Under the pieces are notes generated by a model. The model did no database searches, had not been told where the DNA came from, and was given only the letters and a program-made list of their open reading frames with translations. Positions 1 to 7,130 of a DNA stretch of 7,727 nt are shown here, piece by piece. The position numbers and the translations under genes were made by a program. Position 1 is the first letter of the stretch; each line of letters opens with the position of its first letter. Source of the DNA: an uncultured Burkholderiales bacterium (GTDB taxonomy: Bacteria > Pseudomonadota > Gammaproteobacteria > Burkholderiales > Thiobacillaceae); NCBI GenBank assembly GCA_937925755.1, contig CALAMX010000150.1, positions 1 to 7,727 of the forward strand, in the 5' to 3' direction.

Positions 1-1
1 G

Positions 2-901
2 GCCCTGAGCGGCTGGGAGGCGATGCTCGTGTTGCTGCCGGTGGCCCTGGCCGTGGTGCTGGCAGCGGTGTTGGCGAACCTGATGCTCTCCGGCTGGGTC
101 TTTTCGCCCAAGGCCTTCGCCGCCGACCTGGCCAAGCTCGACCCCATCCAGGGGATCAAGCGCATGTTCTCCTGGTTGGCGGCCGTCGAGCTCGTCAAGG
201 CCCTGCTCAAGGCGGGGCTCATCGCCGGGGTGGCGGCCTTCGCCATCTGGCTGCAATGGGAGGGCCTGCTCACCCTGGCGGCCGAGCCGCTGGCGACGGC
301 CATCGCCCACTTCACCCAGATCACCCTGACCACCTTCCTTGCCGCCACTGCGGCCTTTGCCGTGGTGGTCGCCCTGGACGTGCCTTTCCAGCTCTGGAAC
401 TACCAGCGCCAGATGCGCATGACCAAGGAGGAGGTACGCCAGGAGCAAAAGGAGACCGAGGGCGACCCGCAGATCAAGGCGCGCATCCGTGCGGTGATGC
501 GCGAGCAGGCGCGCCGGCGCATGATGGCGGCGGTGCCCAAGGCCGATGTGGTCGTGGTCAACCCCCTACACTATGCGGTGGCGCTCGAATACAAGGAGCG
601 ACGCATGCAAGCCCCGCGCGTGGTGGCCAAGGGCATGCAACTGGTGGCCGAACGCATCAAAGAGATCGCGCGCGAGCACCGCGTGCCCATCGTCGAGGCG
701 CCGCCGCTGGCGCGGGCACTGTACCGGCACGCCGAGGTGGGCGACACCATCCCGGCAGCCTTGTTCACCGCCGTGGCGCAGGTGCTGGCCTACGTCTATC
801 GGCTGCAGCAGCCGGGGCCGCGCCCGCAGCCGCCGCAGGACTGGCAGGTGCCGGCGGCGCTGGACCCGGCTGCGGCCGCCCCCCGAGGCGCTGAGACCTG
901 A
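2..901 (+). CDS. flhB: Flagellar type III export gate protein FlhB (5' partial)
   Basis: FlhB sits beside FlhA in the inner-membrane flagellar export gate and switches substrate specificity from rod/hook to filament proteins after cleaving itself. The frame is open to the window edge, so the true start is missing. By comparison with the enteric protein as I remember it (about 380 residues), roughly the first 80 residues are absent. What remains is the later membrane helices, a GIKRMF motif (about 152-169), a charged linker containing ETEGDP (about 452-469), and the cytoplasmic domain with PKADVVVVNP. The autocleavage motif at 560-571 reads N-P-L-H rather than the near-universal N-P-T-H. The later block EAPPLARALYRHAEVG is well conserved, and the Pro-rich tail ends at TGA 899-901. 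That stop shares its A with the flhA start (TGATG), which suggests translational coupling. The family assignment is firm; how the Leu variant affects cleavage is unknown. Confidence 0.97.
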   Translation, partial: ALSGWEAMLVLLPVALAVVLAAVLANLMLSGWVFSPKAFAADLAKLDPIQGIKRMFSWLAAVELVKALLKAGLIAGVAAFAIWLQWEGLLTLAAEPLATAIAHFTQITLTTFLAATAAFAVVVALDVPFQLWNYQRQMRMTKEEVRQEQKETEGDPQIKARIRAVMREQARRRMMAAVPKADVVVVNPLHYAVALEYKERRMQAPRVVAKGMQLVAERIKEIAREHRVPIVEAPPLARALYRHAEVGDTIPAALFTAVAQVLAYVYRLQQPGPRPQPPQDWQVPAALDPAAAAPRGAET

Positions 902-2967
902 TGGCACAGGTACTGGCTTGGAACGGCGCCACTTGGCAGAAGCTGGCCGCACCGGCCCTGGTCATCATCGTCCTGGCGATGATGATCCTGCCGCTGCCGC
1001 CCTTCCTGCTCGACATCCTGTTCACCTTCAACATCGCCTTGTCGATGATCGTGCTGCTCATCGGCCTATACACCTTACGGCCGCTGGACTTCTCGGTCTT
1101 CCCGACGGTGCTGCTGGTGACCACGCTGCTGCGGCTGTCGCTCAACGTCGCCTCCACGCGCATCGTATTGATGGAGGGCCACACCGGGCCGGATGCGGCG
1201 GGCAAGGTGATCGAGGCCTTCGGCCACTTCCTGGTGGGCGGCAACTACGCCGTGGGCCTCATCGTCTTCATCATCCTGGTGGTGATCAACTTCGTCGTCA
1301 TCACCAAGGGCGCAGGGCGCATCGCCGAGGTCTCCGCGCGCTTCACCCTGGACGCCATGCCGGGCAAGCAGATGGCCATCGACGCCGATTTGAACGCCGG
1401 CTTGATCGGCGAGGACGAGGCGCGCCGCCGCCGCGCCGAGATCGCCCAGGAGGCCGACTTCTACGGTTCCATGGATGGTGCCGCCAAGTTCGTGCGCGGC
1501 GATGCGGTGGCCGGCATCATCATCATGCTGCTCAACATCATCGGCGGGCTGACCATCGGCGTGATTCAGCACGGCCTGAGCTTCAGTGAGGCGGCGCAGA
1601 CCTATACCCTGTTGACCATCGGCGACGGCCTGGTGGCGCAGATCCCGGCGCTGATCATCTCCACTGCGGCGGGTATGGTGGTCTCGCGTGTGTCCAGTGA
1701 GCAGGACTTGAACCAGCAACTCATCGGTCAGGTCTTCGCCAAGCCGCAGGCAATCTTCCTCACCGCCGGCATCCTGACCCTGCTCGGAATCATCCCCGGG
1801 ATGCCGCACGTGGCCTTCCTCCTGATGGCGGCGGCGCTCGCCGGCCTGGGCTTTTGGCTGATGCAGCGGCAGACGGCAGCCACCGCCCAGCCCAAGCCAG
1901 AGCCGGCGCCGCAACCCGAGGAGCCCGTCGAGGTCGGCTGGCAGGACATCACCCCCGTCGATCGCCTGGGTCTGGAGGTCGGCTACCGCCTGGTGCCGTT
2001 GGTCGACCGCACCCAGGACGGCGAGCTGCTGCGCCGCGTGCGCGGTATCCGCAAGAAGATCGCCCAGGACCTGGGCTTCCTGGTGCCACCGGTGCACATC
2101 CGCGACAACCTGCAGTTGAAGCCCGGCGCCTACCGTATCACCCTCAAGGGCGTGACGGTCGGCGAGGGTGAGGTGCAGGTGGGCAAATACCTCGCCATCA
2201 ACCCCGGCCGCGTGCTGGGCAGCGTGCAGGGGCAGGTCACCCAGGACCCGGCCTACGGTCTGCCGGCGGTGTGGATCGACGCCAGCCAACGCGAGCAGGC
2301 GCAGACCTACGGCTACACCGTGGTCGATGCCGGCACCGTGGTGGCCACCCACCTATCCAAGGTAATCCATGAACACGCCCCCGAGCTGCTGGGGCGGGAG
2401 GAGACGCAACAACTGCTCGACCATGTCGCCAAGCAGCACCCGAAGCTGGTCGAGGACCTCACGCCCAAGCTGCTGCCGGTGTCCACCGTGCAGAGGGTGT
2501 TGCAGCTCTTGCTCGAGGAGCGCGTATCCCTGCGCGACATCCGCACCATCCTGGAGACCTTGGCCGAGCACGGCACCCGTACCCAGGACCCCGAGGAACT
2601 CACCGCCGCCGTCAGGGCCGCGCTGGGGCGTGCTATCATCGCCGAAATCTACGGCGGAGCGCATGAATTGCAGGTGATGGCCCTGGAGCCCAGCCTGGAG
2701 CAGATCCTCACCCAGGCCCTGGCCGGCCGCAGCGCCGAGGGCATGGGATTGGAGCCCGGTCTGGCCGAACGTCTAGTGCGCGACACCCAGAATGCCGTCG
2801 AGAAGATGAGCCGTAACGGGCTGCCCAGCGTCCTGCTGGTCGGTCCGCCCATCCGGGCGCTGCTGTCGCGTTTTCTGCGTCGGGTCATCCCGGATCTCAA
2901 GGTCATCTCCCATGCCGAGGTGCCCGATGGGCGCAGCGTGCGTGTGGCCGCCATGATCGGCGCCTGA
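901..2967 (+). CDS. flhA: Flagellar type III export gate protein FlhA
   Basis: FlhA is the large export-gate protein that forms a cytoplasmic ring, docks export chaperones and helps couple proton flow to secretion. The 688 residues match the usual length (about 690). The N-terminal half is hydrophobic with about eight predicted membrane segments. It contains the FHIPEP-family signature block beginning RFTLDAMPGKQMAIDADLN at residue 147, and the AAKFVRGDA loop, where K196 and D201 appear to match the Lys and Asp studied in enteric FlhA. A Pro/Glu/Gln-rich linker (about residues 325-345) leads to the soluble C-terminal domain, which starts near the DITPVDRLGLEVGYRLVPL stretch and runs to the end. 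The ATG overlaps the flhB stop by one base. The gene ends 13 bp before flhF. No internal frameshift or missing block is evident. Confidence 0.98.
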   Translation: MAQVLAWNGATWQKLAAPALVIIVLAMMILPLPPFLLDILFTFNIALSMIVLLIGLYTLRPLDFSVFPTVLLVTTLLRLSLNVASTRIVLMEGHTGPDAAGKVIEAFGHFLVGGNYAVGLIVFIILVVINFVVITKGAGRIAEVSARFTLDAMPGKQMAIDADLNAGLIGEDEARRRRAEIAQEADFYGSMDGAAKFVRGDAVAGIIIMLLNIIGGLTIGVIQHGLSFSEAAQTYTLLTIGDGLVAQIPALIISTAAGMVVSRVSSEQDLNQQLIGQVFAKPQAIFLTAGILTLLGIIPGMPHVAFLLMAAALAGLGFWLMQRQTAATAQPKPEPAPQPEEPVEVGWQDITPVDRLGLEVGYRLVPLVDRTQDGELLRRVRGIRKKIAQDLGFLVPPVHIRDNLQLKPGAYRITLKGVTVGEGEVQVGKYLAINPGRVLGSVQGQVTQDPAYGLPAVWIDASQREQAQTYGYTVVDAGTVVATHLSKVIHEHAPELLGREETQQLLDHVAKQHPKLVEDLTPKLLPVSTVQRVLQLLLEERVSLRDIRTILETLAEHGTRTQDPEELTAAVRAALGRAIIAEIYGGAHELQVMALEPSLEQILTQALAGRSAEGMGLEPGLAERLVRDTQNAVEKMSRNGLPSVLLVGPPIRALLSRFLRRVIPDLKVISHAEVPDGRSVRVAAMIGA

Positions 2968-2969
2968 GC

Positions 2970-2976
2970 GGAGGGG
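2970..2976 (+). promoter_or_regulatory. Ribosome binding site of flhF
   Basis: GGAGGGG lies between the flhA stop and a GTG codon at 2981. The GGAGG core is 6 bases from the start. This site decides the GTG start of flhF. The product from there begins IKKFHAPTTREALRMVRDAL, which matches the usual FlhF N-terminus. Confidence 0.8.
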
Positions 2977-2980
2977 ACCC

Positions 2981-4495
2981 GTGATCAAGAAATTCCACGC
3001 CCCTACCACCCGCGAGGCGCTGCGCATGGTGCGCGACGCCCTCGGCGCCAATGCCATCATCCTTTCGAACCGCCAGGTCGGCGGCGAGGTCGAGATCATC
3101 GCCGTGGCCGACCTGGATGTCGCAGCGCTGGCCGGTCAGGCGGAGCCGGTCCTGAGCGTGCAGTCCAGCCGCCGGCAGAATGCACACGCCGCCCCGGTGT
3201 CTGGATCCGGTGGGGCCCATGCGTCTGGACCGGACACCGCCCCCCCGGCCTCGATCCCGGGCCCTGCGTATGATGCAGGGGTGCGGGATGCGCCGCAGTC
3301 CTCCCCGCTCTCCGCGCGGCCGCAGGCTGTATCCGTGCCGCCCGAGCCCACCCCCTTCACCGAATACCTGGCGCAACGGGAGGCGAGTGTCATCCGCTCG
3401 GCCCGCGCCGCCCGTGGCAATGGCGGCCATGGCGACAATGGCGCCGGGTCCGTGCGCTCCGCCGTCGCGCCGGGGCCACCTGCCACACCGCCGCCGGCAG
3501 CAGACTTCCAGGCCACCACCGAGGCCCTGGCACGGGAGATCCGGGCCCTGCGCAGCCTGGTGGAAGGCCAGCTGGCCGGTTTCGCCTGGGGGGAGATCGC
3601 CGGGCGTGAGCCGGTGCGCGCAGAGGTGATGAAGCGTTTGCTGTCCGCCGGTTTTAGCCCAGCACTTTCGCGGCAACTGTTGACCAACCTGCCGCCGGCA
3701 CTCGACGTCGAGCGTGCCCTCAAATGGCTCAAATCGGTCATTGCCCATAATATCTCGACTCCGAGCGAGGGTGAGGACATCCTCGAGCGGGGCGGAGTCT
3801 ACGCCCTCGTTGGCCCCACCGGCGTGGGCAAGACCACTACGGTGGCCAAACTCGCGGCACGTGCGGTCCTGCGCTTTGGCGCGGCCAAGGTGGCGTTGGT
3901 GACCACTGACTCCTACCGGATCGGCGCGCAGGACCAGCTGCGCATCTACGGGCGTATCCTCGGCACACCCGTGTTCGCCGTTCAGGACGAGAACGACCTG
4001 GAGCTCGCGCTGTCTGACCTGGCGCGCAAACATTTGGTGCTGATCGACACCGTCGGCATGAGCCAGCGCGACAAGCGGGTAGCCGAGCAGGTGACGCTGC
4101 TCTGCGGCGGCGGGCGCGAGGTCAAGCGGCTGCTGCTGATCGGCGCGCCGGCCCAGGGCATGACCCTGGAGGAGGTCGTGCGGGCCTACAGCGGGCCGGG
4201 CCTGATCGGCTGTATCCTCACCAAGATCGATGAGGCCCTGTCCTTTGGGCCCAGTCTGGACGTGGTCATCCGCCACCAGATGAAAGTCCATTACGTCACC
4301 AACGGTCAGCGTGTGCCGGAGGACCTGCACTCTGCCAACGCCCTCTATCTGGTCGACCGCGCCTTCCGTCTGGCGCAGATCGACTCGCCTTACACACCTA
4401 CCGAAGGTGACTATCCGGTGCTGGTGGCGGCGATGGACCACAGCGCCCTGCCCAGCGACACGCCCGACCCCGGCATGGTGGGTACACTACGCTAG
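2981..4495 (+). CDS. flhF: Flagellar SRP-type GTPase FlhF
   Basis: FlhF is an SRP/FtsY-family GTPase that marks the site of flagellum assembly, usually the pole, and is regulated by FlhG. The 504-residue product has the expected three-part layout. The N-terminal B domain starts IKKFHAPTTREALRMVR and contains GANAIILSNRQVGG. A long low-complexity Ala/Pro/Gly-rich linker covers about residues 55-175. The NG GTPase domain follows, with P-loop GPTGVGKTTT at 278-287, DSYRIGAQDQLRIYG from D310, DTVGMSQRD from D356, and TKIDEA at 414-419. All nucleotide-binding motifs look intact, so the GTPase should be active. The GTG start is supported by a strong ribosome binding site and by the conserved N-terminus. 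The next gene starts only 5 bp after the TAG stop. Confidence 0.97.
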   Translation: MIKKFHAPTTREALRMVRDALGANAIILSNRQVGGEVEIIAVADLDVAALAGQAEPVLSVQSSRRQNAHAAPVSGSGGAHASGPDTAPPASIPGPAYDAGVRDAPQSSPLSARPQAVSVPPEPTPFTEYLAQREASVIRSARAARGNGGHGDNGAGSVRSAVAPGPPATPPPAADFQATTEALAREIRALRSLVEGQLAGFAWGEIAGREPVRAEVMKRLLSAGFSPALSRQLLTNLPPALDVERALKWLKSVIAHNISTPSEGEDILERGGVYALVGPTGVGKTTTVAKLAARAVLRFGAAKVALVTTDSYRIGAQDQLRIYGRILGTPVFAVQDENDLELALSDLARKHLVLIDTVGMSQRDKRVAEQVTLLCGGGREVKRLLLIGAPAQGMTLEEVVRAYSGPGLIGCILTKIDEALSFGPSLDVVIRHQMKVHYVTNGQRVPEDLHSANALYLVDRAFRLAQIDSPYTPTEGDYPVLVAAMDHSALPSDTPDPGMVGTLR

Positions 4496-4500
4496 ACACC

Positions 4501-5388
4501 ATGCACGACCAGGCCGCGGGGTTGCGCAAGATCATGGGGCATGCCCCACGCTTTCGCGTCCTCGGCCTCTTCGGCACGGACGCCACCCTGACCGCCCTGG
4601 CCGGTGCCCATCTGGCACACGCGCTGAGCCTGCGCGGCACCCCCCTGTGGTTGGTGGACGAGGCCCTCGCCCCGCACAACGCCGCCACCTGCCTGGGGGT
4701 GGTCGCGCGCACCTCGCTCGATCAGGTCCTGCGGCGCGACGGTCCGGCCGTGCAGGCCCTGATCGAGGCAGCGCCGGGGCTAAACTGCCTGCCCATCCAC
4801 GGTGGGCTACCCTGGCTCGCTGGCGTGCCCGAGCGGCGCTGGCGCGCGGCGGTAGCCGACCTCACCGCCCGGCCGCCGCAACCCGAGTGCCTGCTCCTGC
4901 TGGCCCCGCCCACGCGTGAGGCTGTCAGCCTCGCGCTGTGCGCCCCGGAGCGCCTGCTGGTACTGCCCCAGGGCCGGCAGGACCTCACCCGCGCCTATGC
5001 CCTGCTCAAGGCCGTGCAGCGCAGCCACCCGAGCGAACGCTGGCAGGTGCTGGTCATGCAGGCGGCCGACGACAAGGCCGCACGCACGACCTTCACGGCC
5101 TTGCAGGGCACGGCCCTACGCTTCCTTGGCCTGCGCTTGCGTTGGTTGGGCAGCGTGCCGTCGGATCCCGCCCTGACCGAGGCCATGCGGCATTTGCGCC
5201 AGGTCCGCGAGATCCCCGCCGAACGGCCGGCCATGCAGGCCTTCCGCCGCCTGGCGGACGTCCTGGTGCACACAGCCGAGGCCGCCGGCCTATACCCGCC
5301 GGAGGAATTCTGTCTGAAAATGTGGATGTTCAGTCGTTTGCTCGCGGAAACGCCCCCGGAGAGGGAACACGATGCCCAGCTCAGCTGA
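4501..5388 (+). CDS. flhG: FlhG/FleN-like flagellar number regulator with degenerate ATPase site
   Basis: Position after flhF and the N-terminus MHDQAAGLRKIM identify this 295-residue protein as the FlhG/FleN homologue. In studied FlhG proteins the DQAxxLR motif (here residues 3-9) stimulates the FlhF GTPase. The rest aligns with the MinD/ParA-like fold: an LWLVDE strand (about 49-54), then CLLLLAPPTREAVSLAL (about 130-146), and DLTRAYALLKAV, which resembles the TDAYALIK region of FleN. The Walker A sequence GKGGVGKT is absent. GLFGTDATLT occupies that place at residues 22-31. The usual switch DTAAG is replaced by APPTR, with Ala135 where the Asp is expected. I infer ATP hydrolysis is lost or greatly changed. 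The C-terminus (FCLKMWMFSRLLAE) could form an amphipathic helix. There is no strong ribosome binding site, so translation is probably coupled to flhF. The last 17 bases overlap fliA. Confidence 0.8.
   Translation: MHDQAAGLRKIMGHAPRFRVLGLFGTDATLTALAGAHLAHALSLRGTPLWLVDEALAPHNAATCLGVVARTSLDQVLRRDGPAVQALIEAAPGLNCLPIHGGLPWLAGVPERRWRAAVADLTARPPQPECLLLLAPPTREAVSLALCAPERLLVLPQGRQDLTRAYALLKAVQRSHPSERWQVLVMQAADDKAARTTFTALQGTALRFLGLRLRWLGSVPSDPALTEAMRHLRQVREIPAERPAMQAFRRLADVLVHTAEAAGLYPPEEFCLKMWMFSRLLAETPPEREHDAQLS
5358..5365 (+). promoter_or_regulatory. Ribosome binding site of fliA
   Basis: GGAGAGGG lies inside the 3' end of the flhG-like gene, 6 bases upstream of the ATG at 5372. It supports the overlapping start chosen for fliA over any later in-frame codon. 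Confidence 0.75.
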
Positions 5389-6091
5389 GTCGACCGAAGG
5401 CCTGGTGCGCGAATACCTGCCGCTGGTCAAGCGGATCGCCTACCACCTGATGACGCGGCTACCCGCCAGCGTCGAGGTCGATGATCTGATCCAGGCGGGG
5501 CTGATCGGCCTGCTCGACGCCGTGGAGCGCTATGACGACAGCCAGGGTGCCAATTTCGAGACTTACGCCACCCAACGCATCCGCGGCGCCATGCTCGACG
5601 AACTGCGCGAGGCCGACTGGGCCTCGCGCAATGTGCGCAAGGCAGCGCGCCAGATCGAAAACGCCATCCACACCCTGGAGCAGCGCCTCAAGCGCCCGCC
5701 CACCGAGCTGGAGATCGCCGAGGAGCTCAAGCTCGATATCCACGCCTATTTCAGCCTGCTCAACGACGCCCGTGGCGCCCAGCTACTGTACTATGAGGAT
5801 CTGCACGAGGAGGACGGTGACGACTTCCTGGAGCGCTTCGCCGACGACATCTCGTTGGGCCCCTTCGACATCATCACCAGCCGGGCCTTCAAGCGGGCCC
5901 TGGCCCAGGCGGTGGCGCAGCTGCCCGAGCGCGAGAAACAGTTGATGGGCATGTACTACGAGCAGGAGATGAACTTCAAAGAGATCGGCGCAGTGCTGGG
6001 GGTGTCCGAGTCGCGCGTGTGCCAGTTGCACAGCCAGGCCATCACCCGGCTGCGTAGCCGCCTGCGCGACTGGGGTGGCGAGGGCGATTGA
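5372..6091 (+). CDS. fliA: Flagellar RNA polymerase sigma-28 factor FliA
   Basis: FliA directs RNA polymerase to late flagellar promoters (filament, stator and chemotaxis genes) and is held in check by FlgM until the hook is complete. The 239 residues match the family length. Region 2 covers about residues 12-85 and includes LVKRIAYHLMTRLPASVEVDDLIQAG and FETYATQRIRGAMLDELREADW. Region 3 follows (about 90-150, with RPPTELEIAEELKL). Region 4 is about 180-235, with LPEREKQLMGMYYEQEMNFKEIGAVLGVSESRVCQLHSQAI spanning the helix-turn-helix that reads the -35 element. DARGAQLLYYED after region 3 resembles betaproteobacterial FliA. The start overlaps the flhG-like gene by 17 bp, so it is probably co-transcribed with flhBAFG. 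No separate promoter is recognisable. Confidence 0.97.
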   Translation: MPSSAESTEGLVREYLPLVKRIAYHLMTRLPASVEVDDLIQAGLIGLLDAVERYDDSQGANFETYATQRIRGAMLDELREADWASRNVRKAARQIENAIHTLEQRLKRPPTELEIAEELKLDIHAYFSLLNDARGAQLLYYEDLHEEDGDDFLERFADDISLGPFDIITSRAFKRALAQAVAQLPEREKQLMGMYYEQEMNFKEIGAVLGVSESRVCQLHSQAITRLRSRLRDWGGEGD

Positions 6092-6093
6092 GA

Positions 6094-6118
6094 GACATGG
6101 CGGTATATACGCCGAGTC
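6094..6118 (+). other. Imperfect inverted repeat between fliA and the motC-like gene
   Basis: Just after the fliA stop, GAC-AT-GGCG and CGCC-GA-GTC flank a 7-base loop (GTATATA). This gives a 4-bp core stem with an outer 3-bp stem. No T-run follows, so it is not a typical intrinsic terminator. It could affect mRNA processing or be chance. The rest of the 95-bp spacer shows no convincing sigma-28 promoter. GCCGAGTC at 6111-6118 resembles the -10 half, but no TAAA lies at the right distance. Confidence 0.25.
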
Positions 6119-6186
6119 GCCTCTGCAAGGCTTTGTCCACACCCTTCTGCTCTGGCCTCCCCTGACGTGGCCGACACCCCGGACCT

Positions 6187-6939
6187 ATGCAGCGCCGCTT
6201 GGACTTCATCAGCCTGATCGGGCTCGGCCTGGGCCTTGCCGCCATCATCCTTGGGCAGGCGCTCGAGGGTGGCCATGTCGGCTCGCTGCTGCAGATCACC
6301 GCCTTCGTCATCGTCATCGGCGGCACCCTGGGCGCCGTGATGCTGCAAAGCCCGCTCAGGGTCTTCCTGGACGGCCTGGCCATGAGCCGCTGGGTGTTTC
6401 GCCCCCCACCCGCGCAGGCGGACGAGATTCTGCGGCGCATCCTCGACTGGAGCCACCAGGCCCGCCGCGGTGGCCTGCTTGCGCTGGAGCCAAGAATCGA
6501 GGAACAAAACGACCTGTTCCAGCGGCGCGGCCTACAGATGCTGGTCGATGGTGCCGAACCCGAGGTGCTACGCGAGACCCTGGAGCTGGAACTCGCCGCC
6601 TACGAGCACCACCACCTCGAGGCCGCCAAGATCTGGCAGGCCGCTGGTGGCTACGCACCCACCATCGGCATCCTCGGCGCCGTCATGGGCCTGATCCACG
6701 TCATGGAGAACCTCACCGATCCCTCCAAGCTGGGCGCTGGCATCGCCGTGGCCTTCGTCGCCACCATCTACGGCGTGGGCAGCGCCAACCTGATCTTCTT
6801 GCCGATGGCCAACAAGCTCAAGGCACTGGTCAATGACCAGGTCAGGCTCAAGGAGATGTATATCGAAGGCCTGGTCGCCATCGCCAATGGTGAAAACCCG
6901 CGGATGATCGAGTCGAGGCTACAGGGGTATCTGATGTAA
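6187..6939 (+). CDS. motC: Flagellar motor stator subunit, MotA/MotC (PomA-like) family
   Basis: MotA-family subunits form a ring around a MotB-type dimer, conduct ions and push on the FliG rotor. The 250 residues fit the shorter MotC/PomA type. The N-terminus DFISLIGLGLGLAAIILGQALEGG is typical, and a second helix (about 34-51, FVIVIGGTLGAVMLQS) follows. The cytoplasmic loop holds ARRGGLLALEPRIEEQ, with R93/R94 and E101 as candidates for the FliG-contacting charges. Two further helices contain GGYAPTIGILGAVMGLIH and IAVAFVATIYGVGSANLIFLP. P158 and P206 appear to match the two functional prolines of enteric MotA. An in-frame TGA at 6163 and no other start codon force the ATG at 6187, although its ribosome binding site is poor. 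The MotB/MotD gene that normally follows is absent, so any partner must be encoded elsewhere. The MotC label is favoured by closeness to fliA but is not certain. Confidence 0.9.
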   Translation: MQRRLDFISLIGLGLGLAAIILGQALEGGHVGSLLQITAFVIVIGGTLGAVMLQSPLRVFLDGLAMSRWVFRPPPAQADEILRRILDWSHQARRGGLLALEPRIEEQNDLFQRRGLQMLVDGAEPEVLRETLELELAAYEHHHLEAAKIWQAAGGYAPTIGILGAVMGLIHVMENLTDPSKLGAGIAVAFVATIYGVGSANLIFLPMANKLKALVNDQVRLKEMYIEGLVAIANGENPRMIESRLQGYLM

Positions 6940-7041
6940 AGGACGCTCTGCATAACCTGGCGACCAGGATTGAGTGTCCGGAGCGCTGGATGCGAGACGT
7001 ATCATCGTGATGCCACACCGCCTACCGCGCTTGCGCTTCGG
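6940..7041. other. Non-coding spacer after the motC-like gene
   Basis: No gene, clear promoter or terminator is visible here. GTAAAGGA overlaps the motC stop and looks like a ribosome binding site, but no plausible start codon follows it. A 5-bp hairpin CCTGG-CGA-CCAGG lies at 6956-6968 without a T-run. CCTACC at 7021-7026 could pair with GGTAGG at 7041-7046, which overlaps the first REP-like hairpin. Confidence 0.4.
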
Positions 7042-7064
7042 GTAGGAGCGGCGAGAGCCGCGAC
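7042..7064 (+). repeat. REP-like palindrome, first half of a REPIN
   Basis: The 23-mer begins GTAGGA, continues with stem GCGGC (7048-7052), loop GAGA and stem GCCGC (7057-7061), and ends GAC. A GTAG head followed by a short GC hairpin is the known form of RAYT-associated REP sequences in proteobacteria. It pairs with the inverted copy at 7108-7130. Confidence 0.75.
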
Positions 7065-7083
7065 ATGTCTTGATATGCACCGC

Positions 7084-7113
7084 GTTGGTCGTTGTTGGTC
7101 GTTTTTGGTCGCG
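7084..7113 (+). repeat. Three 10-bp tandem units between the REP-like hairpins
   Basis: GTTGGTCGTT occurs twice in succession (7084-7093 and 7094-7103), followed by a diverged third unit TTTGGTCGCG (7104-7113). The third unit runs into the second REP-like hairpin, whose first bases GTCGCG it supplies. Replication slippage using the REP edge as seed is a plausible origin. Confidence 0.6.
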
Positions 7114-7130
7114 ACTTTCGTCGCTCCTAC
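7108..7130 (-). repeat. REP-like palindrome, inverted second half of a REPIN
   Basis: Read on the - strand it begins GTAGGA, then stem GCGAC, loop GAAA, stem GTCGC, and ends GAC. It differs from the first copy at three of 23 positions. Two of these are a compensating G-C to A-T change in the stem. The third is within the loop and keeps the GNRA form (GAGA to GAAA). Confidence 0.75.

Noticed and set aside
546..1589. 347-codon + strand frame across the flhB-flhA junction
   Set aside because: It is out of frame with two well-conserved genes and its product is Arg/Pro-rich and low in complexity.
1075..2352. Long open frame (425 codons) on the - strand opposite flhA
   Set aside because: It is rich in His, Asp, Gly and Arg, shows no family motif and mirrors the GC-biased codon positions of flhA. 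It is a shadow of the real gene.
2903..4441. Long open frame (512 codons) on the - strand opposite flhF
   Set aside because: It fully overlaps flhF, whose GTPase motifs are unmistakable. The antisense product has no recognisable domain.
6956..6968. CCTGG-CGA-CCAGG hairpin as a terminator after motC
   Set aside because: The stem is only 5 bp and no T-run follows, so an intrinsic terminator is not supported.
6940..7010. Possible remnant of a motD start after motC (reading contains CPERWMRD, faintly like the HERWLVSYAD start of MotD)
   Set aside because: The likeness is a few residues in a frame that stops quickly and has no start codon, so it is too weak to call a pseudogene.
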